64,000 bases of DNA, taken from the NCBI GenBank assembly GCA_033961575.1, contig CM066737.1:52180771-52244770 (forward strand), read 5' to 3'. Positions within the stretch are counted from its first letter, which is position 1. The number at the start of each line of letters is the position of its first letter. The notes beneath the pieces are model-generated. The model did no database searches. It saw only the letters and a list, made by a program, of their open reading frames with translations, and had not been told where the DNA came from. Shown piece by piece: positions 46,461-56,599 of this stretch. Origin of the DNA: Aselliscus stoliczkanus (taxonomy: Eukaryota; Chordata; Mammalia; Chiroptera; Hipposideridae). The position numbers and the translations under genes are program-made.

Positions 46461-47004
46461 GAAGTGAAAACTCTGTTTATAATGATCTGAGCTGAGAACA
46501 TAACCAAATGTTACATGTTGAAATAAGTTGTAATAGTTTTATTATTGATTAAAACTACCCAGTGAATAAAGGAAAGATTGAACTGTTTTTTCAGAACTCA
46601 ACCAGAGTTATTCACCATTTCAGAGAATCAACACACTAATAGTAACTTCATTCATGGCATTTGAGTCGCCAATACCACATCCCAGTGTCATTCTATTCAG
46701 CAGGCTGTCACATTCATGGTGATTCTGTGTTAGGCTGCTAGCCTTTGACAATTTCATTACATCTTCTAATATAGCCATGTATGAGCATTAATATATAGAA
46801 ATATATAGTGATTCATTATAAATGACTTTTGGGTTTTTTTTTCTGCAATACAATTATGGCAGAATATGTGCATTTTAAATGATTGCTTACATCTTTATTA
46901 TAACTTATTCCTATGAGTTTCTTTACAGGATAACAAGAAAAAATAATATACACTTATAATACAAAATGGTGTGCTGGTCTGATAGAGTTAAGAACCACTA
47001 TATT

Positions 47005-47452
47005 GGGCCAGCCGAGTGGCGCATTGGCTAAGAGCTGGTTTTGGGATGCCAGCGGCCCCGGTTCAGATCCCACATATGAGGGTCAGTGGCACTGCCTTCT
47101 ATAGCTAACAACAGCTCCACCTGGTGCTGGGCTGCGAGCCCCGGAGATGGTGTTGGCTGCAGCCCCTGCTGCAGTGGGCTGCCATAGGCTACAGTGAGTG
47201 GCCAGCAGCCAACGTGAGCGGCTGACAGCCAGCGCGAACTGCCAATAGCCATGGCGAGCGACCATCCAGAGGCCGGCGACCAATCTGCCTCATCCGGGAA
47301 GAGCACAATGACGATACCAACATGGGCCAGTGAAGCAACATCTTCCACAACTAGACTGAAGAACAAAAGCACAGCAACTTGTCTGTTCCTCTTCCCCAAT
47401 TCCCCAACGCTGTTCCCCTCCCCCAATTCCCCAATAAAATCTTTTTTAAAAA
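47005..47452 (+). mobile_element. A-long SINE (S27)
   Basis: Full-length, two tail modules, end CCCCAATAAAATCTTTT. A perfect 15-bp target duplication AAGAACCACTATATT is at 46990-47004 and 47453-47467. Two GCCARCGYGAG-type units in the body. Confidence 0.95.
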
Positions 47453-47467
47453 AAGAACCACTATATT

Positions 47468-49705
47468 AGATAATCTCTTAGAGCCTTTCTAGTTCTAATT
47501 TTCTGTAGGTATAAGGAAAGGTTGGATTTTGAAAGGAAGGGGGAGAGCATTCCAGGTTGGGAATGATTCCAGTGACATGGTCTGGTTGAGCAAGAATTGG
47601 AGTGACCCCAGAAAAACCAGGATAGGGCAGAGACTTTCTCAGGGCCTGGTCTTGTCATGATGGCTGGAAGCCACTCCTTTTATCCTTCTACCCTCACTGT
47701 AATTGAAGACTCCTGGGGGAACTGCCAGGGCTGGCATTACAGGAAATTGCTTTTGGCCAGTGGGCTTCTCTGGTTACTTTCCTCTGGGACAGAGGACAGT
47801 GACTGTTTCCTGCCTGTTAGCTGGGTGTCTTTGCCTCCTGTTCTGCCAAGTTCCCAAGAAGCCACAGCTTTGATTCCTTATATTTTTGTTCAGCTCCTGT
47901 TATTGGGATTTAACCCCTGCCTTATTCAGCCCCCTCAACTCAGGCCTCCTTGTTACATGATAGAGATCTGGAAACTTTTGGTCCACAATAGAGAAATTGT
48001 ACGGGACACCCAAAAGTCATTGTTTGGAAGTAGGCTGTATCTCTGAAGAGATACCACTTCAACTTTGGTCACACCTGTTGAGTCCTCTCCTTTTGAAGGG
48101 GATGACTTTTATCATTGAGTAACATATTGTTTTTTCTTCTTACTAATTATATGTGCTCACTGAAGACTGTTTGAAAAATACAGAAATGTGTGGAGAAGCA
48201 AATACTAATTATCCATTATACCAAGAAATATAGTACTCAACATTAGACAAAATGGCAGCACAGGTAAAGGTTAAATTCAGTGCTACTCTGTCTCTCTGTT
48301 CTCTCTTAAATGACAGCCCTCAGCTTTCTCTTACCACAGTACTGCTTGATGTCACCCTTATGGAAACTTGCCTATTCAATACATGATAAAATGCAGGGCA
48401 AACTGGAAAATGTACAATAGCACTTACCATGTCAAAGGCATATAAGAGAGATAAAATATATCGGGAAGGTGTTTGGGATCTAAAATAGCAATATTTTGTC
48501 ATAGCTCTGCCATCACTACCTTATTACTGAGGTGTTGCGGTGATAAAGTGTTGTGGGAATATCTAAAAAGATAAAGAGACCATCTGAGAAATTCACAGTG
48601 CCCCCTGGGAATTAGAAAAAGGCTCACAGTACAAAGAGGAAAGAATGATTAAATGTGAGGCTGGTTCATAAATATGCCTTTCTCTTTTGGAAAAATTAGC
48701 CAGCATTAAACAAAAAAGTTGGATGATACAAAATTCATTCCAGAGATAAAGTTGTTGTTGCAGATAATAGTTAGAATTTATGTTTTGCTTTTTTTCCAAG
48801 GTAGACAGGGTCAGAATGGCAGTTTCCTCATTTTTCAGTTCTTACATTGAGGGTCTGGTAGACAGAAGACATCAAAAAAACTAAGGAATAAGGGTTAAGG
48901 TCAAGAATTTGGAGTTAGTCAGACCTGGGTTCAAATCCTAGCTCCATTCATGTGGTCATCAAACATTCTATACGTGCCATCCATTGTATTAGGCATTGGG
49001 AATACAATGTTGGACAACATAGGTAAGGTCCTTACTAACATGGAGCTTACATTCTAGTGGGGGGAAACAGAATGTTTAATGAGGAAAAGATAACATAGAA
49101 ATGTTATTGGAAGTAACTGGGGGCTACCTTAAGTTGAGTGGTTAGGGAGGGACTCTCTCAGAATCGACAATTAAACTAAGACCTGGTTGATGAAAAGAGG
49201 CCAGAATTAAATAAATCTAAGGGAAGGACATTCCAGGCAGAAGTAACAGCTAAGAAAAGGCCCTGAGGCAGAAACAGACTTAACTTTTTTTAAAAAATAG
49301 AACGAATACCAGTGTGATTGAAGCAGACTGAGCCAGACAGAGAGTGAGGAGATGAGGTTGGACAGGGTCAACACATGTCAGGTCATGTGTGGGCCTTGTA
49401 GAATTCAGCTAGTAATAATAATCATTTTAATAAAGCAGAGAAGAAAAAGGAAATTGGAGAGTTTAAGGGATAATATACAATACCACCTGAGGAATTTAGA
49501 TCTGACTGGGCACAAGGGTATCACTGTAAGAGTTGAATGGTGTTCTGAAAGTGGATCCTGAGAACAATTCTCAGAGCAGAGTACAGGGTGACCATTTTCA
49601 TCTATCATTACATTTCTAGCACTTGAATTTCTCTGATACAGCTACTGCTGTCTCAGTGAGTACAAAAGCATAAATCCAGTGGGATGCAGGGATGTGTCAA
49701 GGGGG
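47468..49705. other. Intron, mostly unrecognised
   Basis: A 129-codon frame at 47657-48046 has no domain I recognise and no splice context. 48895-48960 (AGACCTGGGTTCAAATCCTA) is a MIR scrap. 48970-49290 (TGGAGCTTACATTCTAGTGG, GGACATTCCAGGCAGAAGTA) is an ancient repeat I cannot name. Confidence 0.4.
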
Positions 49706-49760
49706 AATGAGGTGTGATCAAACAATATGGTGAATGTTTAAATAAATAAAAATTATTACA

Positions 49761-49862
49761 GGGCCGGCCGAGTGGCGCGGTGGTTAAGCGCTGGTGTTGG
49801 GAAGCCAGCGGCCCTCGTTAGGGTCCCACATATGAGGGCCAGTGACACTGCCCTCAAAAAAA
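49761..49862 (+). mobile_element. A-short SINE in M3 left arm (S28)
   Basis: Head GGGCCGGCCGAGTGGCGC. Flanks ATTATTACA and ATATTACAG form the target duplication. Confidence 0.92.
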
Positions 49863-50344
49863 TATTACAGTAAAAGACACATTGTCATTAATTCCCCTCA
49901 CAATACTCCCCCTTGCTTCACACACACTTATCCCATCTTTCTTGCCACTTTCAGAAGCAGTTCTGGAAGTCCTCTTTCATGAGTGTCTTTACTTGTGCTG
50001 TCGTGGCTGCCTCAATGTCTGGAAATATTTTGACTTTGGGGGATGGGGGAAAGCCAGGAGTCACACCTTACCAGATACAGTGATTAAGGTGGATGAGGAC
50101 ACACCATAATGTTTTTATTCGACAGAAATTGCTGTATACCAGAAGTGATGTATGATGCAGAGCACTGTCATGTTGGAGGATGATTTACAGCACACTTTAA
50201 AACACACCTTCCCTCAACCATAGCTCGCACCCAGCTAACTGCACTGAACAAGGTGAAACTTGTCACACACTGTTACTAAGGTTCTACCAGCCACTTCCTG
50301 TATTGAAGATCCCTGCCTTTCCATTAGATGGCATTTGGCAGCAG

Positions 50345-50368
50345 CATTCACCGAATTTTTTTTATCAC
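50345..50368 (-). repeat. Internal terminal repeat in M3 core
   Basis: On minus GTGATAAAAAAAATTCGGTG followed by AATG, very close to the outer end GTGATCAAACAATATGGTGA, at the same core-arm junction as in M1 and M2. Confidence 0.72.
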
Positions 50369-50721
50369 AACGGAAAGGCTTCATGACACACATCACTTCT
50401 AGTAGCAATTTCTGTCAAATAAAAACATTATGGTGTGTCATCATCCACCTTATTCACCGGATCTGGCAGTGTGCGGCTTCTGGCTCTTCTCTAAAGTCAA
50501 GGTGACCATGAAAGGTAAAGGTTTTGAATTGATTCAGGACATTGAAGCAGCCACGACAGCACAACTAAAGACACACAAGAGGACTCCAGAACTGCTTTAG
50601 AAAGTGGTAAGAAAGATGGGATAATAAGTGTGTTCGAAGCGAAGGGGAGTATTTTGAGGGAGTTAATGGCAATGTGTCTTTTACTATAATTTTTTAAAAA
50701 TTTAAGCATTCACCATATATT

Positions 50722-50750
50722 TCTCAATTTTTTAATTTTTATTTATTTTT

Positions 50751-50781
<31 letters not shown>

Positions 50782-51353
50782 TATTTTATTTTAGCTGAGC
50801 CATCCTGCCATCTATTGGCAAGTCAGTGGCAGCTCAACTTGGGCCAGCAATCAAACCGGTGACCCTGTTGCTCAGAGCTCGCACTCTTTTTTTTTTTTTT
50901 AAATTGGGGAATTGGGGGAGGGGAACAGCGTTTATTGGGGAATTGGGGGAGGGGAACAGCGTTGGAGAACGGGGGAAGGGAAACAGACAAGTTGCTGTCC
51001 TTTTGTTCTTCACTCCAGTTGTGGAGGACGTTGCTTCACTGGTCATGTTGGTATTGTCTTTGTGCACTTCTTGGGTGAGGCAGTTCCATCTCCAGCCTCT
51101 GGATGGCCGCTCACAGCGGCTCTTGGCAGCTCACGCTGGCTGCCGGCCACTCTCTGTAGCCTATGGCAGCCCACTGCAGCAGGGGCTGCAGCTATGCAGT
51201 CCTGGGAACTCACAGCAGCCCAGCTCCAGGTGGAGCTGTTGTTCACCATCTTAGCTGTAGAGGGCAGCCAGCTCTTAACCAAGGCTCCACTCGGCTGACC
51301 CAGAGCTTACACTCTTGAGCGAGCTCTTAACCAGCTGAACCACTCAGCTGGCC
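50722..51353 (-). mobile_element. B SINE in M3, itself interrupted (S29)
   Basis: The (TTTA)n tail at 50722-50792 leads to AGCTGAGCCATCCTGCCATC. The B SINE breaks at AGAGCTCGCACTCTT (50874-50888), where an A-long SINE inserted, and resumes with the target copy AGAGCTTACACTCTT (51302-51316), ending TCAGCTGGCCC. Outer flanks CACCATATATTT and CACCATATTTTT. Confidence 0.88.
50889..51301 (-). mobile_element. A-long SINE nested in B SINE
   Basis: Three tail modules instead of one or two (repeated GGGGAATTGGGGGAGGGG then GAGAACGGGGGAAGGG in plus orientation). A deletion removes part of the head next to the B box (GAGGGCAGCCAGCTCTTAAC). Confidence 0.88.
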
Positions 51354-51490
51354 CCCCACCATATTTTTTTTTTACCACATCTCATGTTTCCAGTCCCATG
51401 TAAAAAAATTCTCTTGTATTTTGTGACTGGAATTTCCACCAATGAGGGGGTATCTGAGTCAGAAACCAACTACTAAAGTGGCTAGTGAGG

Positions 51491-52202
51491 TATATGAGGT
51501 CTGACAATTAAGTTCGCAAACTTGTTACAATGATGTTGCTAACCTTTTTTGATATTAGAGGGATTATTCATTATGAATTTGTACCAATTTGACAAACAGT
51601 TAGCCAAGTTTACTATTTGGAAGTACTGAAAAGGCTGCGTGAAGAAGTTAGATGACCTGAACATTTTGCCAACAATTCATGGCTCTTGCATCACAACAAT
51701 GCACCAGCTTACATGGCACTGTCTGTGAGAGAGTTTTTAGCCAGTAAACAAATAACTGTATTGGAACACCCTCTTTACTCACAATCTGGCTCCCAGTGAC
51801 TTCTTTCTTTACCTGAAGATAAAGGAAATATTGAAAAGAAGACATTCTGATGACGTTCAGGACAGCAAGAGTAATGCCACGACAGCTCTGATGGCCATTC
51901 CGGAAAAAGAGTTCTGCACCGGCTGAGTGGCGCGGTGGTTAGGAGCTGGCTTGGGACACCAGTGGCCCGGGTTCGGATCCCACATATGAGGGCCAGTGAC
52001 ACAGGCCTCTAAAAAAAAAACCAAACAAACAAAAAACCCAGAAAAAGATTTCCAAAATTGCATTGAGAGTTGACTGGGTGCTGGCATCAGTGCATAGCTT
52101 CCTAAAGGGAGTACTTCAAAGATGAGCATAGTGATATTCAGCAATGAGGTACATAGCACTTTTTCTAGGATGAGTTTGAGAATTTAATTGTCAGACCTCA
52201 TA
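51491..52202 (+). mobile_element. Internally deleted mariner, different family
   Basis: Inverted ends GAGGTCTGACAATTAAGTTC (from 51496) and AATTTAATTGTCAGACCTCA (to 52200), flanked by TA. Between them only the 3' part of a transposase is left: HHNNAPAYMALSVREFLASK and ITVLEHPLYS (51689-51780), covering the second Asp region (here Asn) and the start of the third. The N-terminal DNA-binding half is gone. SINE S30 splits it. It lies only 200 bp upstream of the COL4A6 exon. Confidence 0.85.
51916..52038 (+). mobile_element. A-short SINE in mariner, 5'-clipped (S30)
   Basis: Begins GCACCGGCTGAGTGGCGC without the usual GGGCC start, and ends AGGCCTCTAAAAAAAAAA. Flanks CGGAAAAAGAGTTC and CAGAAAAAGATTTC form the target duplication. 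Confidence 0.9.
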
Positions 52203-52361
52203 GACCTGACCTAAGAGGGTACTAACTTAAGATGACTTTTTATTTCATGTGACTCTTACTATCAGATGAGACAATTAGAGCCTCTCTAAATTTACTTGGA
52301 CAGGAGAAGTGTGGTAAAAGTTAGGTTTCTTGAGGCAACATTGCTTTGTGGGTCATGTGAT

Positions 52362-52400
52362 TTACTAAATTTTGCTTTCTTCTTCTTTTTTTATTAATAG
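52362..52400 (+). promoter_or_regulatory. COL4A6: Splice acceptor with branch point and pyrimidine tract
   Basis: Branch-point-like TTACTAAAT (candidate A at 52368) is 32 nt before the AG. The tract TTTGCTTTCTTCTTC plus a T run leads to ATTAATAG at 52400. Spacing and composition fit a strong mammalian 3' splice site. Confidence 0.85.
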
Positions 52401-52481
52401 GGAGAGAAGTCCTATAGAAAGCCATGTGGAGGCCAAGACTGCAGTGGAGGCTGTAAATGTTTTCCTGAGAAAGGAATGAGA
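52401..52481 (+). CDS. COL4A6: COL4A6 exon: start of the collagen IV alpha-6 7S segment
   Basis: Type IV collagen alpha-6 pairs with alpha-5 in basement-membrane trimers; its N-terminal 7S segment cross-links four trimers. The exon is 81 nt (27 codons, open throughout), bounded by AG and GTAAGT. The translation begins GEKSY, continues with [13 protein letters not shown] and ends FPEKGMR. The four cysteines (codons 9, 14, 18, 20) follow the alpha-6 pattern, which differs from my recollection of the other five collagen IV chains. Compared with human alpha-6 from memory, about four residues differ, including an Arg for the Gly after SY and Met for Ala near the end; all Cys are kept. By human gene structure this is probably exon 3, just after the signal-peptide exon. 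Gly-X-Y repeats should start in the next exon, which was not seen. The length is a multiple of three, so skipping would keep frame but delete the cysteine cluster. Too short for ORF-based detection. Confidence 0.88.
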
Positions 52482-52487
52482 GTAAGT
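52482..52487 (+). promoter_or_regulatory. COL4A6: Splice donor
   Basis: AGA followed by GTAAGT, a near-perfect 5' splice site. Confidence 0.88.
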
Positions 52488-53514
52488 GCTACTTTCATTG
52501 TTGAAAACAAACAGTCACAGAAACTGTTATCTGTAGTGTGCGTGTTTTCTTAAATGGCTTAGAATTTCCTCTTATAACCTCATGGAACAAGGAAAGTGAT
52601 GAGGACCACCAGGAAGGAGCTTTGCTAACTAATAATGGGCAGAACCAGGTTGGTCAAAGTCTCTGAGGGACCACGAAGAGGTTTCCTTCACTAACTTAAT
52701 GCCAAGGTTTCATCTGGAGTATTTCCAAAAGCCAATTAGGTTATGCAGAACCAGATTATGATATGTTTGTAAATATGGGTAAATTGTCATAGCTCATTTA
52801 TATCCACATGGTTCTTCCCTATTACTCTGGGGACCAACAGGTTCAATTGTTATCTATAGACTAGAGATATGCCCATATAAGGGTACAGGGTAGACATAAG
52901 ATCCAGAAATATAGGTGAGTATACATAAAGAGTGATTTATAGATATCATATTAAAACGTAGTATACGTTTAAGACTATTATGTGACATATTCAGTGCATT
53001 GTCCCTTATTAGTAATGCACAAATTGCATTGAACACAGTAGATTGACAAAGCATTTTCATCAATCCTTGTATATGCATATGTGATGCGTTACCCCAGATG
53101 ATTTGTATCTCTGATTTTCACTGAATAAATCTGTGTCTTTAATATAACTCCAAAAACGTATGCAAGGGGGTTCAATCTTTAAAAAATAAAAATATAATAT
53201 AATCTATGTTTCCAGAATTGATGGCCACACTCTAGAATTCAGATCTTTGACTTACAGTATTGTATTTGCATGTTCACCACACTCAAACAAGCCTAAGATC
53301 TTACACTGTCAAAAGAAGGTAGCATAAACAGGTCAACCAAACCCTCAAAAACGTAGCCAAACAGGGAACACCTCTCCACTTTCTCTTTCACTATCTTCCG
53401 TTTGCAGTAAAGTGAAATGTCAAAACTATGCCAGAATTTGGAGTAAGAGAATAAAAAGCCGTCTCCTCATCAAAAGGGACCAGACTCATTTTACGTTAAA
53501 GACAGACTTAGACA
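52488..53514. other. Intron downstream of exon, no repeats recognised
   Basis: About 1 kb of AT-rich sequence without an assignable repeat or second exon. It is the cleanest repeat-free block next to the exon, so it is a place to look for splicing or enhancer elements. Confidence 0.45.
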
Positions 53515-53681
53515 GGGCCGGCCTAGTGGCTCAGTTGGTTAAGAGCTCGCTCAAGAGTGCGAGCTGATCTCTGAGCAATAGCAGTTCGATGCCCAGCCCG
53601 AGCTGAGCTGCTGCTGAGCTGTCAACAGGTGGTAGGATGGCTCAGCTAAAAAAAAAAACCCAAAAACAAACAAACAAACAA
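53515..53681 (+). mobile_element. B SINE (S31)
   Basis: Head GGGCCGGCCTAGTGGCTCAG, end GGATGGCTCAGCTAAAA plus (CAAA)n. A perfect 17-bp target duplication AAAGACAGACTTAGACA is at 53498-53514 and 53682-53698, the longest in the window. Confidence 0.95.
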
Positions 53682-53939
53682 AAAGACAGACTTAGACAAT
53701 CATAAACTATCAGAAAGAGAAGCTATCTTAGTGAGCTTCTCAAATCTTATTTACTGATTGTACAGTTACTCTGAGAAGGAAAATTACTTCCTGTGGTCAT
53801 ACAGCAAACTGATGACAGATTTGGGCTATTACTTGTGTCCTTTGATTTCTCACCTATTTCCTTTACCCACTGCTGCCTCCCAGGAAAGTCATGTTCACTG
53901 GAGGCACCAAGACCCATGCCCTTGCCTCTGATTTATAAC

Positions 53940-54660
53940 CAGGAAAAACTTTAAAAAATAATTCTACAATAAATATATGAATAGATTCTTAAACAACAAC
54001 AAGCAATGAAGACAAAGCAAAAGTCTCCCTTGATGCTCTCTCAGTCCCACTATTGTCTTTCTGGTCTTTTTCTGTGCATAATCAGAGATATGCACAAATA
54101 TGTATAAAATAGTTTTATTTTCTGTTTTTTTTCCAAAATATAATCTTATGTATATATTCAATGCCTTGTTTTGCTTTGTTTTTGTGTCTCTTAATATATC
54201 CTTAAGGTCTTTTCCTCTACCCAATAGTTTAATCTAGTCATTCCCCTTTCAATGAATATTTAGGTTGTTACCAAGTTTTTGTTATTTTAAAAAATGGTAG
54301 TGCTACGGTGGAAAACCTTGAACAGGCCTTCTTGAACTCATCTCCAGCATAGACACTAAGGATCAGAATGACCAGATACAAGGGTAATAGACATTTATAA
54401 TTTTCAAAGCTAACACAATTACCCCACAAAGTATCTATTCCAATTTATACTCCAATCAGCATTGTAGATTGCCCATGTTTCTACACTCTACACTCTTGCC
54501 AGCACTTGATTTTTGCTAATATGGGTGCAAATCATCCCAATTCCTGGACTGCATGTCAGTTTTTAAGTGTCTTTTCACATATCCATTGCATGTTTGCATT
54601 TCTTCTGTGAATTTCCTGGACATATCCCCTACCCATTTTACTAAGGGGTGATTCTTAACG
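53940..54660 (-). mobile_element. Old L1 3' end, antisense
   Basis: CCTTTCAATGAATATTTAGG, ACTCCAATCAGCATTGTAGA, TCTTGCCAGCACTTGATTTT and GTCTTTTCACATATCCATTG are standard antisense wording of old L1 3' regions. Confidence 0.7.
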
Positions 54661-56590
54661 ACTTACTTTACCTCTGCAAAGACATGACAAATAAAAATGG
54701 CCCAAGTGGAAGCAGATAAGATTTAAAGTTTAAAACAAAAGGACATTTCCTGATGGTTTGAGAGGGACAGGAACTAGTTGGTCAGACCCCACAACCAGGG
54801 AACTGAGAAACAGCTCTGGACTGTTTGTTGGGTTGAAGAGCCTTTAAAATAGAAATCCTTAATATATAACTGAATGGAGGTTAGTCCTACACCAGGCAAA
54901 TAAGCCTGTGAAGACCTCATTCTTTAACACCTGGCTGAGATTTTGAGACAGAAGGCAATGGGATTTCCCTGTGAGGAGCCCTCATTTGGGTTCCAAACAT
55001 CTGGAGCCCAAGGCTGCCTTCTCTTTTGAAAACATGAATGGTTGAAGGGGCTTGGCATGGAGGAAAATAGATTATGGCCATACAGAATTTTTTCTTCAAT
55101 ATTTAAAAGATTCAAAATCCGTATACACTTAAGCATGTTTCCAAAAGTTTCTTTGTGAAGTCTGAAGTTTCTGGGAACATTTATCAAGACTATTGAGCCA
55201 CACTGAACTGTATTTCATGATTCAGGAGCAGAGATGTCCTATTTCCCAAGTAGATCAGGAGGCCAGTGCTCATGGAGTAGATCCTGTGAACATGGATGCT
55301 TGAAGCCATCCACAATGCCAGGTCCCTTTTTGTCATCCTTCCTACCCTCCTATGTTCTCAGAGCCAAGCAGCATTGTTTAAACTGGCCCCAGCACTGTTG
55401 ACCCCACAGGGCAACCCCTCAGTACCTCTTTTGTGTAGATGTCAGAAAGATTTGAGACTGTTTTCCTTAGTGAGAAGAGGGCCCCCTTTGGATTTTAAGC
55501 TATTCCTCTTGAGCTGTTCCTCTCAAGCTCTGTGAGGTGGTAGGGGAATTGAACATTGGGTCACCCCTCAGATATGCTGTAGCCCCTGGCAGGCCTGCCT
55601 CCTGACGTGTAGACATCAAACACATAGCTTGCTGGGCAGTGTGTACTTTTCCTTCGCCAAAAGCCTCTTGAACTTACCAGGGCATTTACACAACACCTAG
55701 CACGTCTGCACAACAGCAATCCAACCCTTTTTGGTTTAAGCTATTTCAAACTGATTTCTCAAATGCATGCCTTGCCTGGTAAGAGCCCTTTGTCTATATT
55801 GGTATACTGATTTGTACTTTCCAAAGAATCTTCTCCCAGGGTCTGTATTATTATCTGTATGCTACAAATAATCTGATCAGTGACTTGCCCAAGAACACTA
55901 GCCTGTTAGTAGCCGAACCTTATTTAGCCTACATTGGGAGAATGTCAAGTATAAAAATTGACATGCCTAGTAATGTTAAATAAAGGGGTTTTCCCTGGAT
56001 ATTTAATTGTGGATTTAATGTTTGACTTCAGTTTTCTTTCTTGAAAGTAAATAGTATCATCTGGAAGAACCATTATTTTGAATTGTTCTCTTCCCTGGTA
56101 TTTTTTTCTGTTATTGGATTGAACAAAACATTTTAGGTTGACATTTCCATACCTTCCCTTTTCCCATACTGGATTTAAAAGCATTGTGCTCTATTGGTGT
56201 GTGTTTGTCTGAGTTGGGATCAGGCAGGACTCTTTGTTTTGTGCTGAGCCTACTATTCCTTAATACTATTTTAGGGTTTTCCCTGTTTTAACAGTGTTCT
56301 GGTGTTTATACACAGCATGGTGAGCTCCTAATTATACATACCATGTAAAGGAGCATTATTACAGACAATACTAAACCACAGGGAATGTTTGCATTCCCCC
56401 TTAGATAAAGACTGGTTGCCCCTGTTTTATAGCTTGGAAAGCTATGTCCTAGCCAGACAGCTTATGAGGCAAGCCTGAGTTTCATAGGAAACAGCCCACG
56501 TTTCTTAATTCCTTATCTCCCTCCTGCATTCTGCTGATTTTCTGTCACCAAATGGGTTTCCCATGAATTCCAGAGCCCAGATGCATTAAC
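54661..56590. other. Intron, mostly unrecognised
   Basis: 55840-55925 (GTGACTTGCCCAAGAACACT) is a probable antisense MIR scrap. The frames at 55296-55535 and 55945-56184 have no recognisable motif or splice context. Confidence 0.4.
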
Positions 56591-56599
56591 CACTAGTCC

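Larger units (their letters stand above)
49706..51386. mobile_element. Palindromic mariner-derived element, copy M3
   Basis: The left end GAGGTGTGATCAAACAATAT is the clearest terminal repeat of the family. The right end (CACCATAT...CACATCTCATG) is split off by SINE insertions and lies at 51357-51386. The arms encode the mariner transposase 3' half on minus (left) and plus (right, around 50385-50690). The core (about 50160-50368) has the same orientation and wording as M2. Interrupted by S28 and by B SINE S29, which itself holds an A-long SINE. Confidence 0.82.

Noticed and set aside
47657..48046. A 129-codon frame, among the longest outside recognised repeats
   Set aside because: No domain, low-information composition and no splice or poly-A context. 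Expected by chance in a 64-kb window.
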